A stretch of 64,000 bases of DNA from Diplodia intermedia (lineage: Eukaryota; Ascomycota; Dothideomycetes; Botryosphaeriales; Botryosphaeriaceae), in the NCBI GenBank assembly GCA_021495925.1, contig JAKEKT010000109.1:1-64000 (forward strand), in the 5' to 3' direction. This document shows positions 45,232 to 56,300 of this stretch, piece after piece. Position 1 is the first letter of the stretch; each line of letters begins with the position of its first letter. The notes beneath the pieces are model-generated. The model did not search any database. It worked only from the letters and a program-made list of their open reading frames with translations, and was not told the DNA's origin. A program made the translations under genes and the position numbers.

Positions 45232-48200
45232 ATGCTGGAGCGGGCGTCGCTATGTCTGGAATCCGGAGGACGACACCTTCTGCGCGGTCCCAAATCCCAT
45301 CTCCGAAGCCGTCGCACGCTGCACTCGTCCTTCTGGCATCACGGCGCCGGTGACCTCGACCTACCTGCATGGTGGGCTTCGGTGCTGCAGCCTTCCCCAG
45401 CTTCCGACTCGCAGCCCCACGATCCTCCGGAGGAAAGCGGCAGGAATGCCGCCAGACAAGCCGCAGCGCAGGATGGGCTCTTCCTGGACTTTTTATACCC
45501 CGCCAAGACTTTGGCTTTGATGCACCACCTCTCTGGTTCCGGATGGGAAGGCTGGCAGGCCCGTCAGGCTCGCGTGGCGACTGCCGGACGGGCCCGGCAC
45601 TATTCTTCCAACACCAAGGGCCCGGGGAACAATCCCAATGCCTCCGCTCCTCCCCCAGACGAAGACTTGGCCACCGACCCTGAGACCCCTAGCTCCGATG
45701 CCGGTTTGGAAGATCCGGGCGTCGACAATGTTCCGGCAGAGTCAGACGAAGACTTGGCCACCGATCCTGAGACTCCCGGCTCCGATGCCGGTTTGAAAGA
45801 CTCAGATACCAGTTTGGAAGACTCGGACGTCGACGATGTTCCGGCAGAGTTCGACGATGACTCAGATCCCAGTCATGACGACCCTTTCAAGGACATGTCG
45901 CCGATGCCGATGCCTCACACAACCGAGTTCGAGTCTGCCCGCTTTCTAGAAGATCTGGACCCAGACAAAGAATGGGTGCACCAAGTGGAAAATCCGGCGG
46001 AGGAGCTTCGCTCTCTGCTGGAAGCTGGTGAGAGTGACAGCACTGTAATCTGGAAACTCTGGAAGAGGTCTCGCAAAGCAACTCGAACACCGGAACTGTC
46101 AGCTGCTGCACTGGAGTATTTCAGCTCCGTGAGGCCCTTTGTTCGGACCCTTGCCGAGGAAGTCGTCTCCATCTTCAAAGCCTTGGACATTGAAGATCGA
46201 CGGACCTCGTCCTACAGGGGTGCGGTCGTAGCATACCTTTCCATGGGCAAGCTTGGGAGAGCGGCTTTGGTCCACCAGGAATGCATTGATTCTGGCAAAG
46301 CTATGAGTGGCAACATCGCCACCTCGGACATTCTAGCTCACGCGATTGAAAAACAGAATTGGCAGCTGGCAATTGAGGCGTACACAGCAATGTCATCTGT
46401 CGTTGGGCCACAGGCGGAGTTCTGGTCGGTGGCAGAGAAGAGTTTCAAACTTTCCTTTCTTACGGAGTCGTTCTTGGTTCACTTTCGGCGCATGCGACTG
46501 TTGACTGGGCGAGAGCCGGAGGAACAGGACCAAATCCGTGCATTCGCCTCGGAATTTGGCGCTCGAGCGATCGAACAATTTGCACCCAACGCACGCAATG
46601 CGGCCAGTGGACTCAACTTGTATCGCCTCATCATGAGGCTGAAGCGAGACTGTTTCCTAGAGACACGTCATTTCGAACACGCCCTGGAAGGTATGCTAGG
46701 ATCGAAAAAGACCAAGCATATTGGAAAACTTCCCAAAGTGGTCCGGAAGCTGTTTCACATGTACATCGCAACTGCTAAGGCCGACCCCACCATCACTGTC
46801 AACGCCCAAGTACTCTACACGGTTCTTTATGCAATTACGCGAACAATGAATATATCCCACGGCACTCGGGAAAGAGGACCGCGTCTAGACATCGGTCACG
46901 TCATCGAGGCTGTAACTCATTTCTTCAAGCGGCCACCGAATGCAATGTTGGAACTGCTCATGGACTCCTTTGCCGGCATCGGAGACGTGAAACAGGCAAA
47001 AAACTATTTCAGACAAATCCCGGTTCCGCAGCGCAAGCCTTGGCACTATGAGTACCTGCTCAAAGGGTACGCCAAACGTGGAGATATCGTCAACGCTACT
47101 GAAATGTTCGAGAAAATCAGCTCGCTGATCGGGAAAACTCCGCATGTGAGGGCTTGGAATGTACTATTGCATGCGTATGTCAGGAACGACGATCTCGTGG
47201 GAGCCAGCCGGATCTTCGACGATCTGATGGCATCGTCTGAACGACCCGATACATACAGCTTCACTGCCATGCTGGACCTGATGTCCCAGAGGGGTGACGT
47301 GGATGGTGTCAAGGACATGTTCGCCCTGGCCGCGGACTTCGATCCGAACATGATTCAAACAACTGAGCTGGCCGGATATCTTGTCACCGCCTTCATCAAC
47401 ATCGACGACATGGAGGCTGCGGAGTTGGTTGCCGAGCAGTTAAGGAAACGCAAGGGTTCCGGTCGAATGGAGGGCTCCTTCAGACCCATTTGGAACCTTC
47501 TTGCAACTGCCTATGCTTTACGACGCGACGTTGCTGCGACGCGCCGCATCTACGAGGAGATGCAGAAAGACGGCACGACGCCCGACGAGATGACTTATGC
47601 TGCGCTGCTGCAAGCGTTGTGTCTGACTGGCAACACGGATGGAGCGTACAAGGTCCTCAGGCTCGTCATCCCGAAGAAACTGCGGAAGCCTTTGGCGCTC
47701 CATTACGCTATTGTCATGGGTGGCTACATCAACCAGGGCAGCTACGAAAAAGTGCCCTATGTCGACATGCTTCGTAAGCAGCGGGGTATTCTCCCAAGTA
47801 CAAGTACCCGAGTAGCTGTCGCGAAGGCTGTGGCCCTGTCAGAGCACGTCGGCCGATACAGGAAGGAGCGGGGTGAAGCGCTTACGCGCACAGACCAGGT
47901 TGTGAGCGATATGATACTTAAAGAGAGTCCGTGGGAATGGGTCATGGAGCCGCAGACTGGTCTTGGGCTGCGAAACCTTCAGGAGACGGCTGGAGCCTAC
48001 CTTGATCTAGTCATGCTCATCCAGGGAGACAGGAAGGCTTTCAACACTGTCGACCAACTCTACAAGGCGTGGCAACAACTGCATAAACCACGCGCAGACC
48101 CAAACACCGAGACTACGGGCATGACCCCTCCACTGCGGATGTTGGTTGCCCTCATGAATACGCAGTTCAAAGCAGAAGCCTACGACGAGGTGGAAAGACT

Positions 48201-48861
48201 ATGGAATCTCGCGGTGGATAAAGCTGCCATGATGACAGAGCAAGCTCTCCCCAAGGCCGCCGTCAATCCCGAGAGCCCTCAGCCTACGAACGCTCTCCCG
48301 CCCGCGCGCCGTCACTTGCTCAGCCGGCCGTTGGTCATCTACCTCCGCACTCTGCATTACCAGGGCCGGTACGCAGACGCCCAGCGCATTGTTTCCGAGC
48401 TGCTGGCCCAGGGCTACACGCTGGACAACCTGGCGTGGAACCTATACATCCAGCTCCTGGCCCGCACTGGCCGCATCAGCCTAGCCTTCAGCCTGTGCGA
48501 ACAACACCTCATGCCGCAGTGGGTCGGGTGGCGCTCTTCGGCGTGGCACTCTTCCAGCGGTGCCAAGCGCCGCCACTACTTCCGCACGCGCGGCTGGGAC
48601 TACATGAACATCAACCCCAACCTCACCAAGCGCAACGTCGTCATGCCGCAGTACCGCACCATGGTCTTCCTGGCCGCGGCGCTGAAGTACGTCAGGCGTT
48701 TGCGGGCCGTCGGTGGTGGGGGTGCGTTGGGTAATATTGACGGCGACGTGGCACTCAGCGAGACGCTGCTGAGGACGACGTCACCGCGGACGATGGCTGC
48801 GCTACAGGCGATGCCGCGTCTTCAGGATGATCTGCAGAGGAGGTTCTTGATGGAGGAGTGA
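45232..48861 (+). CDS. Large pentatricopeptide-repeat (PPR) protein, probably mitochondrial
   Basis: A single exon of 1209 codons. The first ~30 residues (MLERASLCLESGG, then HLLRGPKSHLRSRRTLH) are basic, hydroxylated and free of acidic runs, as in a mitochondrial targeting peptide. An acidic Asp/Glu/Pro linker with an internal duplication spans about residues 143-225. PPR motifs follow through most of the rest, clearest at about 600-900: AWNVLLHAYVRNDDLVGASRIFDDL, then SFTAMLDLMSQRGDVDGVKDMF, then IWNLLATAYALRRDVAATRRIYEEM and TYAALLQALCLTGNTDGAYKVL. PPR proteins bind organelle RNA in a sequence-specific way and act in processing, stability or translation. Fungal nuclear genomes encode roughly a dozen; I cannot say which this is. 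A Gly-rich C-terminal tail is present. It diverges from SRP68. Confidence 0.9.
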   Translation: MLERASLCLESGGRHLLRGPKSHLRSRRTLHSSFWHHGAGDLDLPAWWASVLQPSPASDSQPHDPPEESGRNAARQAAAQDGLFLDFLYPAKTLALMHHLSGSGWEGWQARQARVATAGRARHYSSNTKGPGNNPNASAPPPDEDLATDPETPSSDAGLEDPGVDNVPAESDEDLATDPETPGSDAGLKDSDTSLEDSDVDDVPAEFDDDSDPSHDDPFKDMSPMPMPHTTEFESARFLEDLDPDKEWVHQVENPAEELRSLLEAGESDSTVIWKLWKRSRKATRTPELSAAALEYFSSVRPFVRTLAEEVVSIFKALDIEDRRTSSYRGAVVAYLSMGKLGRAALVHQECIDSGKAMSGNIATSDILAHAIEKQNWQLAIEAYTAMSSVVGPQAEFWSVAEKSFKLSFLTESFLVHFRRMRLLTGREPEEQDQIRAFASEFGARAIEQFAPNARNAASGLNLYRLIMRLKRDCFLETRHFEHALEGMLGSKKTKHIGKLPKVVRKLFHMYIATAKADPTITVNAQVLYTVLYAITRTMNISHGTRERGPRLDIGHVIEAVTHFFKRPPNAMLELLMDSFAGIGDVKQAKNYFRQIPVPQRKPWHYEYLLKGYAKRGDIVNATEMFEKISSLIGKTPHVRAWNVLLHAYVRNDDLVGASRIFDDLMASSERPDTYSFTAMLDLMSQRGDVDGVKDMFALAADFDPNMIQTTELAGYLVTAFINIDDMEAAELVAEQLRKRKGSGRMEGSFRPIWNLLATAYALRRDVAATRRIYEEMQKDGTTPDEMTYAALLQALCLTGNTDGAYKVLRLVIPKKLRKPLALHYAIVMGGYINQGSYEKVPYVDMLRKQRGILPSTSTRVAVAKAVALSEHVGRYRKERGEALTRTDQVVSDMILKESPWEWVMEPQTGLGLRNLQETAGAYLDLVMLIQGDRKAFNTVDQLYKAWQQLHKPRADPNTETTGMTPPLRMLVALMNTQFKAEAYDEVERLWNLAVDKAAMMTEQALPKAAVNPESPQPTNALPPARRHLLSRPLVIYLRTLHYQGRYADAQRIVSELLAQGYTLDNLAWNLYIQLLARTGRISLAFSLCEQHLMPQWVGWRSSAWHSSSGAKRRHYFRTRGWDYMNINPNLTKRNVVMPQYRTMVFLAAALKYVRRLRAVGGGGALGNIDGDVALSETLLRTTSPRTMAALQAMPRLQDDLQRRFLMEE
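45658..45852 (+). repeat. Internal tandem duplication in PPR gene (acidic linker)
   Basis: Two adjacent units, 87 nt (45658-45744) and 108 nt (45745-45852), both begin with codons for DEDLATDPETP and end with VD[ND]VPAE. The second contains an extra short SD-rich insertion (DSDTSLEDSD) that itself echoes the unit. The nucleotide identity at the unit starts is high, so the duplication is recent relative to the gene. Confidence 0.9.
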
Positions 48862-49359
48862 TTGATGGCATGTTCGTCGAGTGGGAATTTCTATTTTTCT
48901 TTTTTTTTTATCTGCGAAAGTGTGTGATGGTGTATGTAGACAGCGACATGTGTGTGTATTGGATGACGCGAGATGTAAGAATAGTGTACAAACCCCCTTT
49001 CTTCCCCGGAATCATAGAGGAGCTTCGTACAGTGAAAACTTTAACGTTTATTGAGATAGACATATGTAGATAGAGCCTTTCCCTTTTAAACAAATGTTGC
49101 ATCGAGGCCAGTCCTCTCACCCGCTTGTTACCCGAAGGTTTACTTCGGGCAAGAGAATACGATGATGTTTCCCCTTCTACAGCACATACATTTTGTAAGA
49201 GACTATTCAAGCGTCATAAAATTGCGTTGATAAAACACCAAAACCGAGCAGCCATCCTCCACTCACTTTCCTCCCTTCCATCCTCCCGGCGCTTCCACTT
49301 TCCAAGTCCGCCGCCGCCCGCCGCCACGAAAGAAAAAAGAAAAGAAAAGAAAAAAAAGA
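48862..49359. other. Shared 3' flank of PPR and GH45 genes
   Basis: About 500 bases between the convergent PPR (plus) and GH45 (minus) stop codons. It is AT-rich, with a poly-T tract at about 48896-48910 soon after the PPR stop and an AAAGAAAAG-rich tract (about 49327-49358) that becomes a T-rich 3' UTR for the minus-strand gene. No gene seen. Confidence 0.65.
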
Positions 49360-50182
49360 TCAAGTCCGCTCACAGCCCGTCCTGGCCGTCAGCTCATCCG
49401 GACACGCGACCTCGGCCCACTCGACGGCCGGGTTGTCGGCGTTCTCGAACCAGTCGAAGCGCCAGCGGCAGCCGTCGCGGAAGGCGCCGGCGGGCAGGGC
49501 GTCGCACTGGGCGCGCGACGAGAAGCCGCCGTACTGGGCGCCCATGTCGATGCCACCCCACTCCTTCGTGCAGCCGTCGAAGACGCCGACGCCGCCGCCC
49601 GGCATGGCCAGGTCGAAGTGGTTGTCGCCCAGGTCGCCGCCCGTGTTGGTGATTTGCACGATCATGGATTTGCCTGAGACGGCGGTGGTGGTGAAGGTGA
49701 GTCTGCCCGGGGTTGGTTGGTTGGTTGGTTGGCGAGGGTTGCTGGGGAAGTTGTGGGGAGGGAAGTGTGTTTGTGTGTGTGGCTTGAGGAGTGTGGTTGG
49801 GATCGGGAAAGGAGGGGGATCGAGGGTGTAGGACTACTACTCACTTGTAGCAACCGCAGCACCAGTCCGATTCCGACTTCCCGGACAGCTTGGCCGCAGC
49901 GAAGCCGTAGGAGAGCGTGTCGTCGACGGCCCAGGGGCTTTGGTTGGAGCAGTAGTAGGCATCGCCGCCGTCGCAGGCCGATTTCGCGTCCACGTCGGTC
50001 AGCGGGTTGTCGTTGATGTCGCAGGTGCCCACGGGGCTGCTGACGGGGGCCTTTTCGGACCAGGCGCAAGACGGCTTGCAGCAGTCCCAGTACCGCGTCG
50101 TCACGCCGCTGGAGGCAGCGGAGACGGTGGTGGCCCCGCCGAGGAGGATGGAGGCGGGGATGGTCCAGCTGAGTGGGAACAT
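49360..50182 (-). CDS. GH45 endo-beta-1,4-glucanase (endoglucanase V type)
   Basis: Two exons (49845-50182, 49360-49702) give 226 aa. The intron (49703-49844) is GTGAGT..CAG and contains a GGTT repeat. The signal peptide ends about residue 22. TTRYWDCCKPSC matches the GH45 family signature; Asp33 in it is the catalytic nucleophile-equivalent base and Asp143 in NHFDLAMPGGGVGVFDGC is the proton donor. Many cysteines (CC, CCGCYK, CPDE) form the disulfide-rich small barrel. The enzyme cuts internal beta-1,4 bonds of cellulose with inversion. There is no cellulose-binding module or linker, so this is a catalytic-domain-only form. A TATA box lies about 115 bases upstream. Secreted plant-wall enzyme. 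Confidence 0.95.
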
Positions 50183-51322
50183 GATGACCTGGAGAAATGC
50201 AAGATATTCAAAGGAAGAGAAGGAAGAAGCAACGCTACCTGTGGACCGATGTTTGTCTTTTCTTTTTCATTAATCTGGTCGTCACTTCGATGTCTTTTAT
50301 ATGACGATTTCACCATCCTTGATCTTGAATGGCACCGCCGTCGTCTGAAAAAGGGGCAGGACGCCTCGCACGATGTGGTCTGCCAACCACGAGTCAAGAT
50401 TCGCCCGGGTATACAAGATGACCAGATTGGTCGAATGTCCAGTTTCAACCGCTGGCACGACGGCCCGGGAGGCGGTCCGCACGGTTCAGGAGTGACAAGA
50501 CTTGAGTGGGGCCTGTTTGGTTGTGAAGAGCTCATGATAGGCTGTCACATCTGCTAAGACCAGGATGGCAAACTTGATAAATGTCCGGTTGAGTTTGCTG
50601 TTGTTTTATGCTTAATGTGATCTTCTTTGAGTCCGGGGAAGCCTGCAGAATGATGTTTCTGCATTACCAGGGCCTTGTCGCTTAGGCGCCGGCGCACGAG
50701 CCGAAGGATCCGGAATGCCTACGGGGGATTGGATGTCTGTCGTCCTGTTTCTGAGTAAGGTGGGGTCCTGACGTGAGCATTGATTCAGTTCATGCCAGAG
50801 CAATATGGAATGTTTGAGGAGCGATCGAGATGGAAAGGTAGTGAGCAGTCATGCCACAGCCTCGGCTTTATTTCACGGCTCAATCAACCTTTAACAGCGC
50901 TGTTAGAACGTCCTTCTAAAGCATCGTCAGAATTGACAAGCGGCGCAACAGTGGCGTGGCAAGAAATGTCAAATTAGTTGCAAAGACTCACAACTTCCAA
51001 GGATACTGGTATTTTTTTCAAGATCCCCGCTCTCATTCCAAATTCCACACAAATTTTCCATGCCTTATTCGCCAAACGCCTCTTTCAATGCAATTGCCAT
51101 CTTTCAGTCTCCTTTCGATGCTCCCACAAAACCCAATGCTGCCCAAGGCCGTCTCGAATCCATTCGTGTAAGGCGGATGTTGCACCAGTCAGCACAGCCA
51201 ACGGCGCCCTCTGTCGCGCAGTCGACCGAAAGCGCTGTTTCCTTCACAGTGACCATCAGCACCAGAATGACTTGAGAGCTCAGGCCGGGGTATGTTCACA
51301 CTCACAGCCCGGAAATACCTGT
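50183..51322. other. Promoter region of GH45 gene and 3' flank of MFS gene
   Basis: 1.1 kb between two minus-strand genes. It carries a TATA element at 50294-50301 and TG/CA-rich stretches. The region 50.9-51.2 kb is AT-richer. No convincing gene; short frames only. Confidence 0.55.
50294..50301 (-). promoter_or_regulatory. TATA box upstream of GH45 gene
   Basis: TATAAAAG on the minus strand, 112-119 bases upstream of the GH45 start codon. A perfect match to the consensus, and cellulase genes are usually strongly regulated TATA genes; position is compatible with an 80-base 5' UTR. Confidence 0.6.
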
Positions 51323-52985
51323 TTACCTGACTTTCAATAATGTCGCACACGCCTTCCGCGAGCGCGTCGCGTACGAGCTGAGGTCCATCCAAAGCGAGGC
51401 AGACTTGCGGCCAGTACTACTGCCGTTGCCCTCCTCAGCATCCCCGTCGGACTTCTTCCCAGCCTTGTGCATGCGCGGCATCATTGCCCATACGGCCAGC
51501 AGGGCCGCCAGCAGGGCAACGATGACGGGCTGCAACACCTGTACACCCTTGGCCTGCGCCAACACGCCGACGGCAAACGGGAAAATGGCGGCGCCGCTCC
51601 CACCAAACGCAGCCGCAAACCCAATAGCCGAGACATGCAGATGGGCGGGCAGCAGTTTCGTCGTCGCAACCACCGCAGCCGGGAAGAGTGGACCGAGGAA
51701 GAAGCCCTCGATGGCGACGGCGACGGCCGAGACGACGAACTGCGGGACGAGCCAGAAAAGGAGCTGGAAGCCGATGGCGGCAGGCACGTAGATGGCGACA
51801 GCTAGCTTCTCGCCGATGCGCGGCGTGATGAAGCCCAACACGACACGCCCCGCCGTGATGCCGATCCAGAAGCCCGTCGCCACCATACCCGACTCAAAGT
51901 CGCCGCCGTCGCGCTCGCGCGTCATGAAGACGACGATCCAGCCGCCCAGAGCGACCTCGACGCCGACGTAGCCGAGCAGGAAAATGGCGGCGACCCAGCT
52001 GACGCGCGAGCGCAGTGCTTCTTTGAGGAGGCGGCCGCTGCTGTTGCTGTTGCCGTCATCAGCCGTGCTGCTGCTGTTTTCGTTGCGATGATTGGTGTCC
52101 GAGGAGGAGCGGGCGGCGGCCCTCGTGGTCTTCTTGAAGTGATGGCTCGTCGCGCCCCAGAAGGCGGCCATGGAAGCCACGAGCTCGATGGCGGCAGCGC
52201 CGACCATCAGGTAGTAGAAGCCCCACCAGCCCCAGCCGGCCTTGGTCATCAGGCTGGTGGCGATCAGCGGCGACAGCACGGCACCGACGCCGTAGAGCCC
52301 GTGGAGCAAGCCTAGTAGTTCGTTGGGGTTCGCCAGCTTGCCGATCCACGCGTTCCACGCCGCGTCTTCAATGCCGTTGGCGAAGCCGGCGACCAGGAAA
52401 AATACGATGAGGGCCGGGTAGGGTGGGTGGGTTGCGATGCCTATGTATGCGACGAGGTGGCAGAGGGGACCGAGGAAAGCGACGCCTCGTTGGCCGAAGC
52501 GATTGTGGATCCAGTTGTTGAGGAGGGCTGCGGCTGCATAGCCGCCCAGCGGGGAGAAGAAGACCAGAGAGACGACAGTGTAGTTGAGTCCATAGTAAGT
52601 CTCGAGCTGAAGGAGATGTGTTAGCAGCATTGGCTCGACACTGCCAGGAATTGAAAAGAGGTTTGTATACATATGGGATGATAGCCTAGTTCAATGAGTT
52701 AGCAGTGCTTCCCGAGCGAAGGGTGAAGGGTGGTGAAAGACATACGCCGTACGCAGCATCATTTCCGCCCATTACCATAAAGGCCCAGAATGTGGCGAGC
52801 AGTCGGTAGGTGTTTGTCGGGTTGCTGTTCCACTTTTCCACCGCAGGCACCGCAGTATCTGGAGGCGAAGTGGAGTCTTGAGATGTGGATGCGGCATCTC
52901 TGTCTCGTGCGGACTCCGGCCTCGATGTTGCAGCTGGCAGAGGCTGCAGCTCGATGCTATCTGATTGCTGGCTCGAGGAAACCAT
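51323..52985 (-). CDS. MFS transporter, BSC6-like
   Basis: Three exons (52746-52985, 52671-52685, 51323-52606) give 512 aa. The middle exon is only 15 nt and codes for AIIPY; without it the conserved first-helix motif YGAIIPYLETYYGLNYT would be broken. Both flanking introns have good signals (GTATGT..TAG with GCTAAC; GTATAC..CAG with GCTAACAC). Residues 1-55 are a Ser/Asp-rich cytosolic tail. About twelve membrane segments follow, split by a Ser/Asn-rich central loop (about residues 240-270), as in the 6+6 layout of the major facilitator superfamily. The loop RFGQRG after helix 2 is the MFS motif A position. Fungal relatives are annotated as bypass-of-stop-codon protein 6-like transporters; the substrate of this group is not established. 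A TATA-like element lies about 40 bases upstream. Confidence 0.88.
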
Positions 52986-53335
52986 AATTGAAGGTGCGGA
53001 GAAGCTTGTGTGGGGACAGTCCGATTTATAGATGCACGGCGGATATTGTGTCATCGACCAAGGGGAGCAGGCACGGTGGGTCAATGGTCAATGGTGCCAA
53101 GGGCGCGGGCTGACTTGCGGGGTCGCTTACCCCAATCGGCAGTACTCAGCGCCGCACACACGAACAGGCCAATCCTGCCACGCCACCTCACCGTCTTTCC
53201 GTGCCCAATGCGGAACCACAGTCCTCCGCTGAGAAATCAATGGGACGTTGACGTATGACCATTCGAAGCTACCCGCCCCGGAGAGTTTCGTAGTATGGAG
53301 GAACAGCTTTTGGGAGAAGAGAAGGGGAAAAGCCG
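52986..53335. other. MFS promoter and CorA-like gene 3' flank
   Basis: 350 bases between the MFS start and the stop codon of the next minus-strand gene. Contains TATAAAT at 53024-53030 on the minus strand. No gene seen. Confidence 0.6.
53024..53030 (-). promoter_or_regulatory. TATA-like box upstream of BSC6-like MFS gene
   Basis: TATAAAT on the minus strand, 39-45 bases upstream of the ATG at 52985. Motif and spacing suggest a core promoter with a very short 5' UTR. Confidence 0.5.
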
Positions 53336-56300
53336 TCACACCAAGTGCTGCGGCGACCTGAGAGGCTTCGCTCTCCGAATTCCTTGACGCTGCGTCAAAA
53401 AAGACAAAATCTGCCTTTTGCCGCCCGCATCTTGATCCGTCTTCTCCTCCACAGTCGACGAGCTGACCCTCCTCAATGGGGTAGGGGGCACGATGCGCAG
53501 ACCGCGGGGATTTCGACCCTGAGCAGGTACTGTGCTCTCAGCGGCACTGCCATTCCGCTTGAGAAGACCGAGCATGGCCTTGAAGCCGAGCTCGAGCTTG
53601 CGGGCGTTGATCAGCGCGACAATGACAATGAAGAGCGTGACGGCGGCAACGGCGAGGGCACCGACAATGGGCAGCCACTGCGGCATGCCGTCGCTCATGC
53701 TGAAGATGGAGATGGCGAAGCCGAGCGGCAGGAAGAAGGCAGTGATGTAGGTGAAGAGGCGGATGTCCTCGGCGCCGCGCAGGTTGAGGTCGTCGCGCAC
53801 GCGGTCCAGCCGGTCCGTCAGCGACTGCCCAAACGAGCGGATGCGGGCCCGGCACCGCTCGAGCTCCTGCACCCGCCGCCCGTTCGACACTTCCAACTTG
53901 GTCACCGCCGACCGGTACTTGCGCTCGTCGTTGCGCGTCCACCGCGGCCGTTCCGGGCCTCTGTCCTCCGCCCGCTGCTGCCAGCTCGAAATCTTCTCGA
54001 GGTTCTCGCTCAGGTCTTCTTCCAGCACCTGCAGAATCCGCTCCAGCATCGCCCATTCTTCCCGGAACGACAGGTACGCATCGCTGTCGATCCTGAACAA
54101 GGAGATGGAGTCCGTGAGGGCGTCTGACAGCGTGTCCGAGCGCGCCTTCAAGACCGCGCCATTGTCGCCCCTGCGTACCCCGAGATCCTGCTGCACCTTC
54201 GCTTTCGCCGCTTCCAGCAGCTCGTTCGCGCTTTGCGTCATATCGCTCACCATGTGATCGAACAGGAGCAACTCGAGCACCTTGCGTTGCCGCCACAGAG
54301 GCTTGTCCCGATCCGCTTTGGGCAGCCGCTTGTCGAAAATGATATCCCGCAAGCGCGTCTCGAGATCCTCCTCGCTCAACGAGTCATCCCCTGGCCTCCG
54401 TTCCAGGAAGTGGCATGTCCAATATCTGTCGAAAAAGTCGCCGTCGAAGCGGAATCCCACAGCCGCGCGGTCGATCTTTTTGTCCTTGCCGGGGAACCCG
54501 TCGACTTCCAGGGACGACATCCTTTCATCCACTTCCACTTTACTGCGGGGCCTGTCTACGAGCTGGTAGTATGACAGGTGGAACTCAGTCTCCCATATAT
54601 TCAGCACCGACGCGACATCGTCCAAGAGGTACTTCTCGGCCTTGGAATGTCTGTCGAAGAAGGACGACAAATTCGCTTTCTCGCCACTGGGTGCGGCCAA
54701 GCAACAGAGTATGGTGGATCCTTCGTCGACACGGGGCAGCCAAATAAGCTGCTTCTTCGCCGAGTCTGCGGTCCTGACTCTGTCGAGCGCTTCCCTCAAC
54801 TGCGAAGTGCGCAGCATGCGGATATTACGGCCAGGCCCTTCGAGATCATGATGATGGTGACCGCGCCGATGCTGCTCCGACTGCATCTGGTGCATGAAGC
54901 CGCATCTCGCCACATCCAACACAGTACCCCTGACGCCCTCTTCAACGAAGAATCTCCCATCACGCTTGTGGCAGCTCCGCACAGCCTCCCACGTCTCACT
55001 ACCAAGCTCACACAGCCACCGTGCCACGCTGTATCTGAACCTGTCCGCGGCGCGGACCTTGTCCCACAGATCGCTATCAGGAGAAACAGAGCGCAGGCGA
55101 TCGTAGTCGTTGAAGCTCTGGTTGATCTCAAAGGACTGAAAGCGGTGCAGTTGTGGTTCGAACTCAAGAAAGGCCGGATAGTTGTACAACCACTCGTCTG
55201 CAGGCTCGATGATGCTTCGGTGGTCGAAGAGGTCGTTGAACGGCACCGTTTTCTTCATGACCAGGCCATGCCTCCTACCACCACTAAAGGCGGCGGCGTT
55301 GTTACCGATCATATCCTCCGGTTCTGATATTGTTTCAAAAACGTACGGCTCGATGTGGGTGCTGATGATAGTCTTTTTGGCGGGTTGGCTGAACGTTTGC
55401 GTCCGGCTCTTCCCATACTCCAACAGCACGTACGGAATCTCGAAAGCGGCGTGCCAGTAAAAGTCCCAGGTGCGCTTCTCCTGGACCATATCTGGCTCTT
55501 TGGTCACCTCGTCAAGCTGGCCTGCGAAAAGCCCGCTGGGTGAGGAGCTCCGAAGCAGAACCGCCGTTGCAACATCGCACATATTCACCGCCGACCGCTG
55601 GTTGTTGATCGCATGCCCCTTTTTGCCCATAACGATGGCCAGTGCGTATCGCAGCGGGTTGTCCCATCCAGCGTCCTGATTCTCCTCATGGTAGCGCTGG
55701 GACTCGATCGTACGCTCCCACGCTACGATCTGGGTTTGCCCTCTCGAGGTCTCCGCAGTCGCCACCTCGAAAAAGGCCGAGTTCATATCGTGGAATAAAG
55801 CTGTGTCGCGAGAGAAGAAGAGGAAGCGGCTCTCACCCGCTGAGCGCGACACAGCAAGCATTCGTTGATTCATGAAGACTGGGTTATCCGTCGTGAATCT
55901 TCGAAGGATGTGGCGTTGCGCCTCTGCAGAGGAGAAGTCTCTCGAAGGGCCCTGGACTTTCTCATCTTCCTTCTCTTTCTCAGCTCGCCGCCCTGAATCT
56001 CTTCGCGTAGTCCTCTTCCTTTTCGCCTTGACGGTCTGCGGCTTCAGTTGCATGCCCAGGCCTAGATCTTCGATACATCTCAAAGCCTTCCAAATCCAGA
56101 TATGGTCGTCCAGGCGATATTCACCAGTGAAGGCGCTGGTTGGTCGAGCGAACGCGAAACACTTCCTTCGGTCCAGCTTGTCCAGCATCTCAATCCATGG
56201 GCCAGTGCAGTTGCGCACATGTTCGCGGAAAGTGTCATCCTCGAATGTCCTCGCGAACTCAGCCACCTTGATGATCTGGAAAGGTGTGTCCGTTAGCAGT

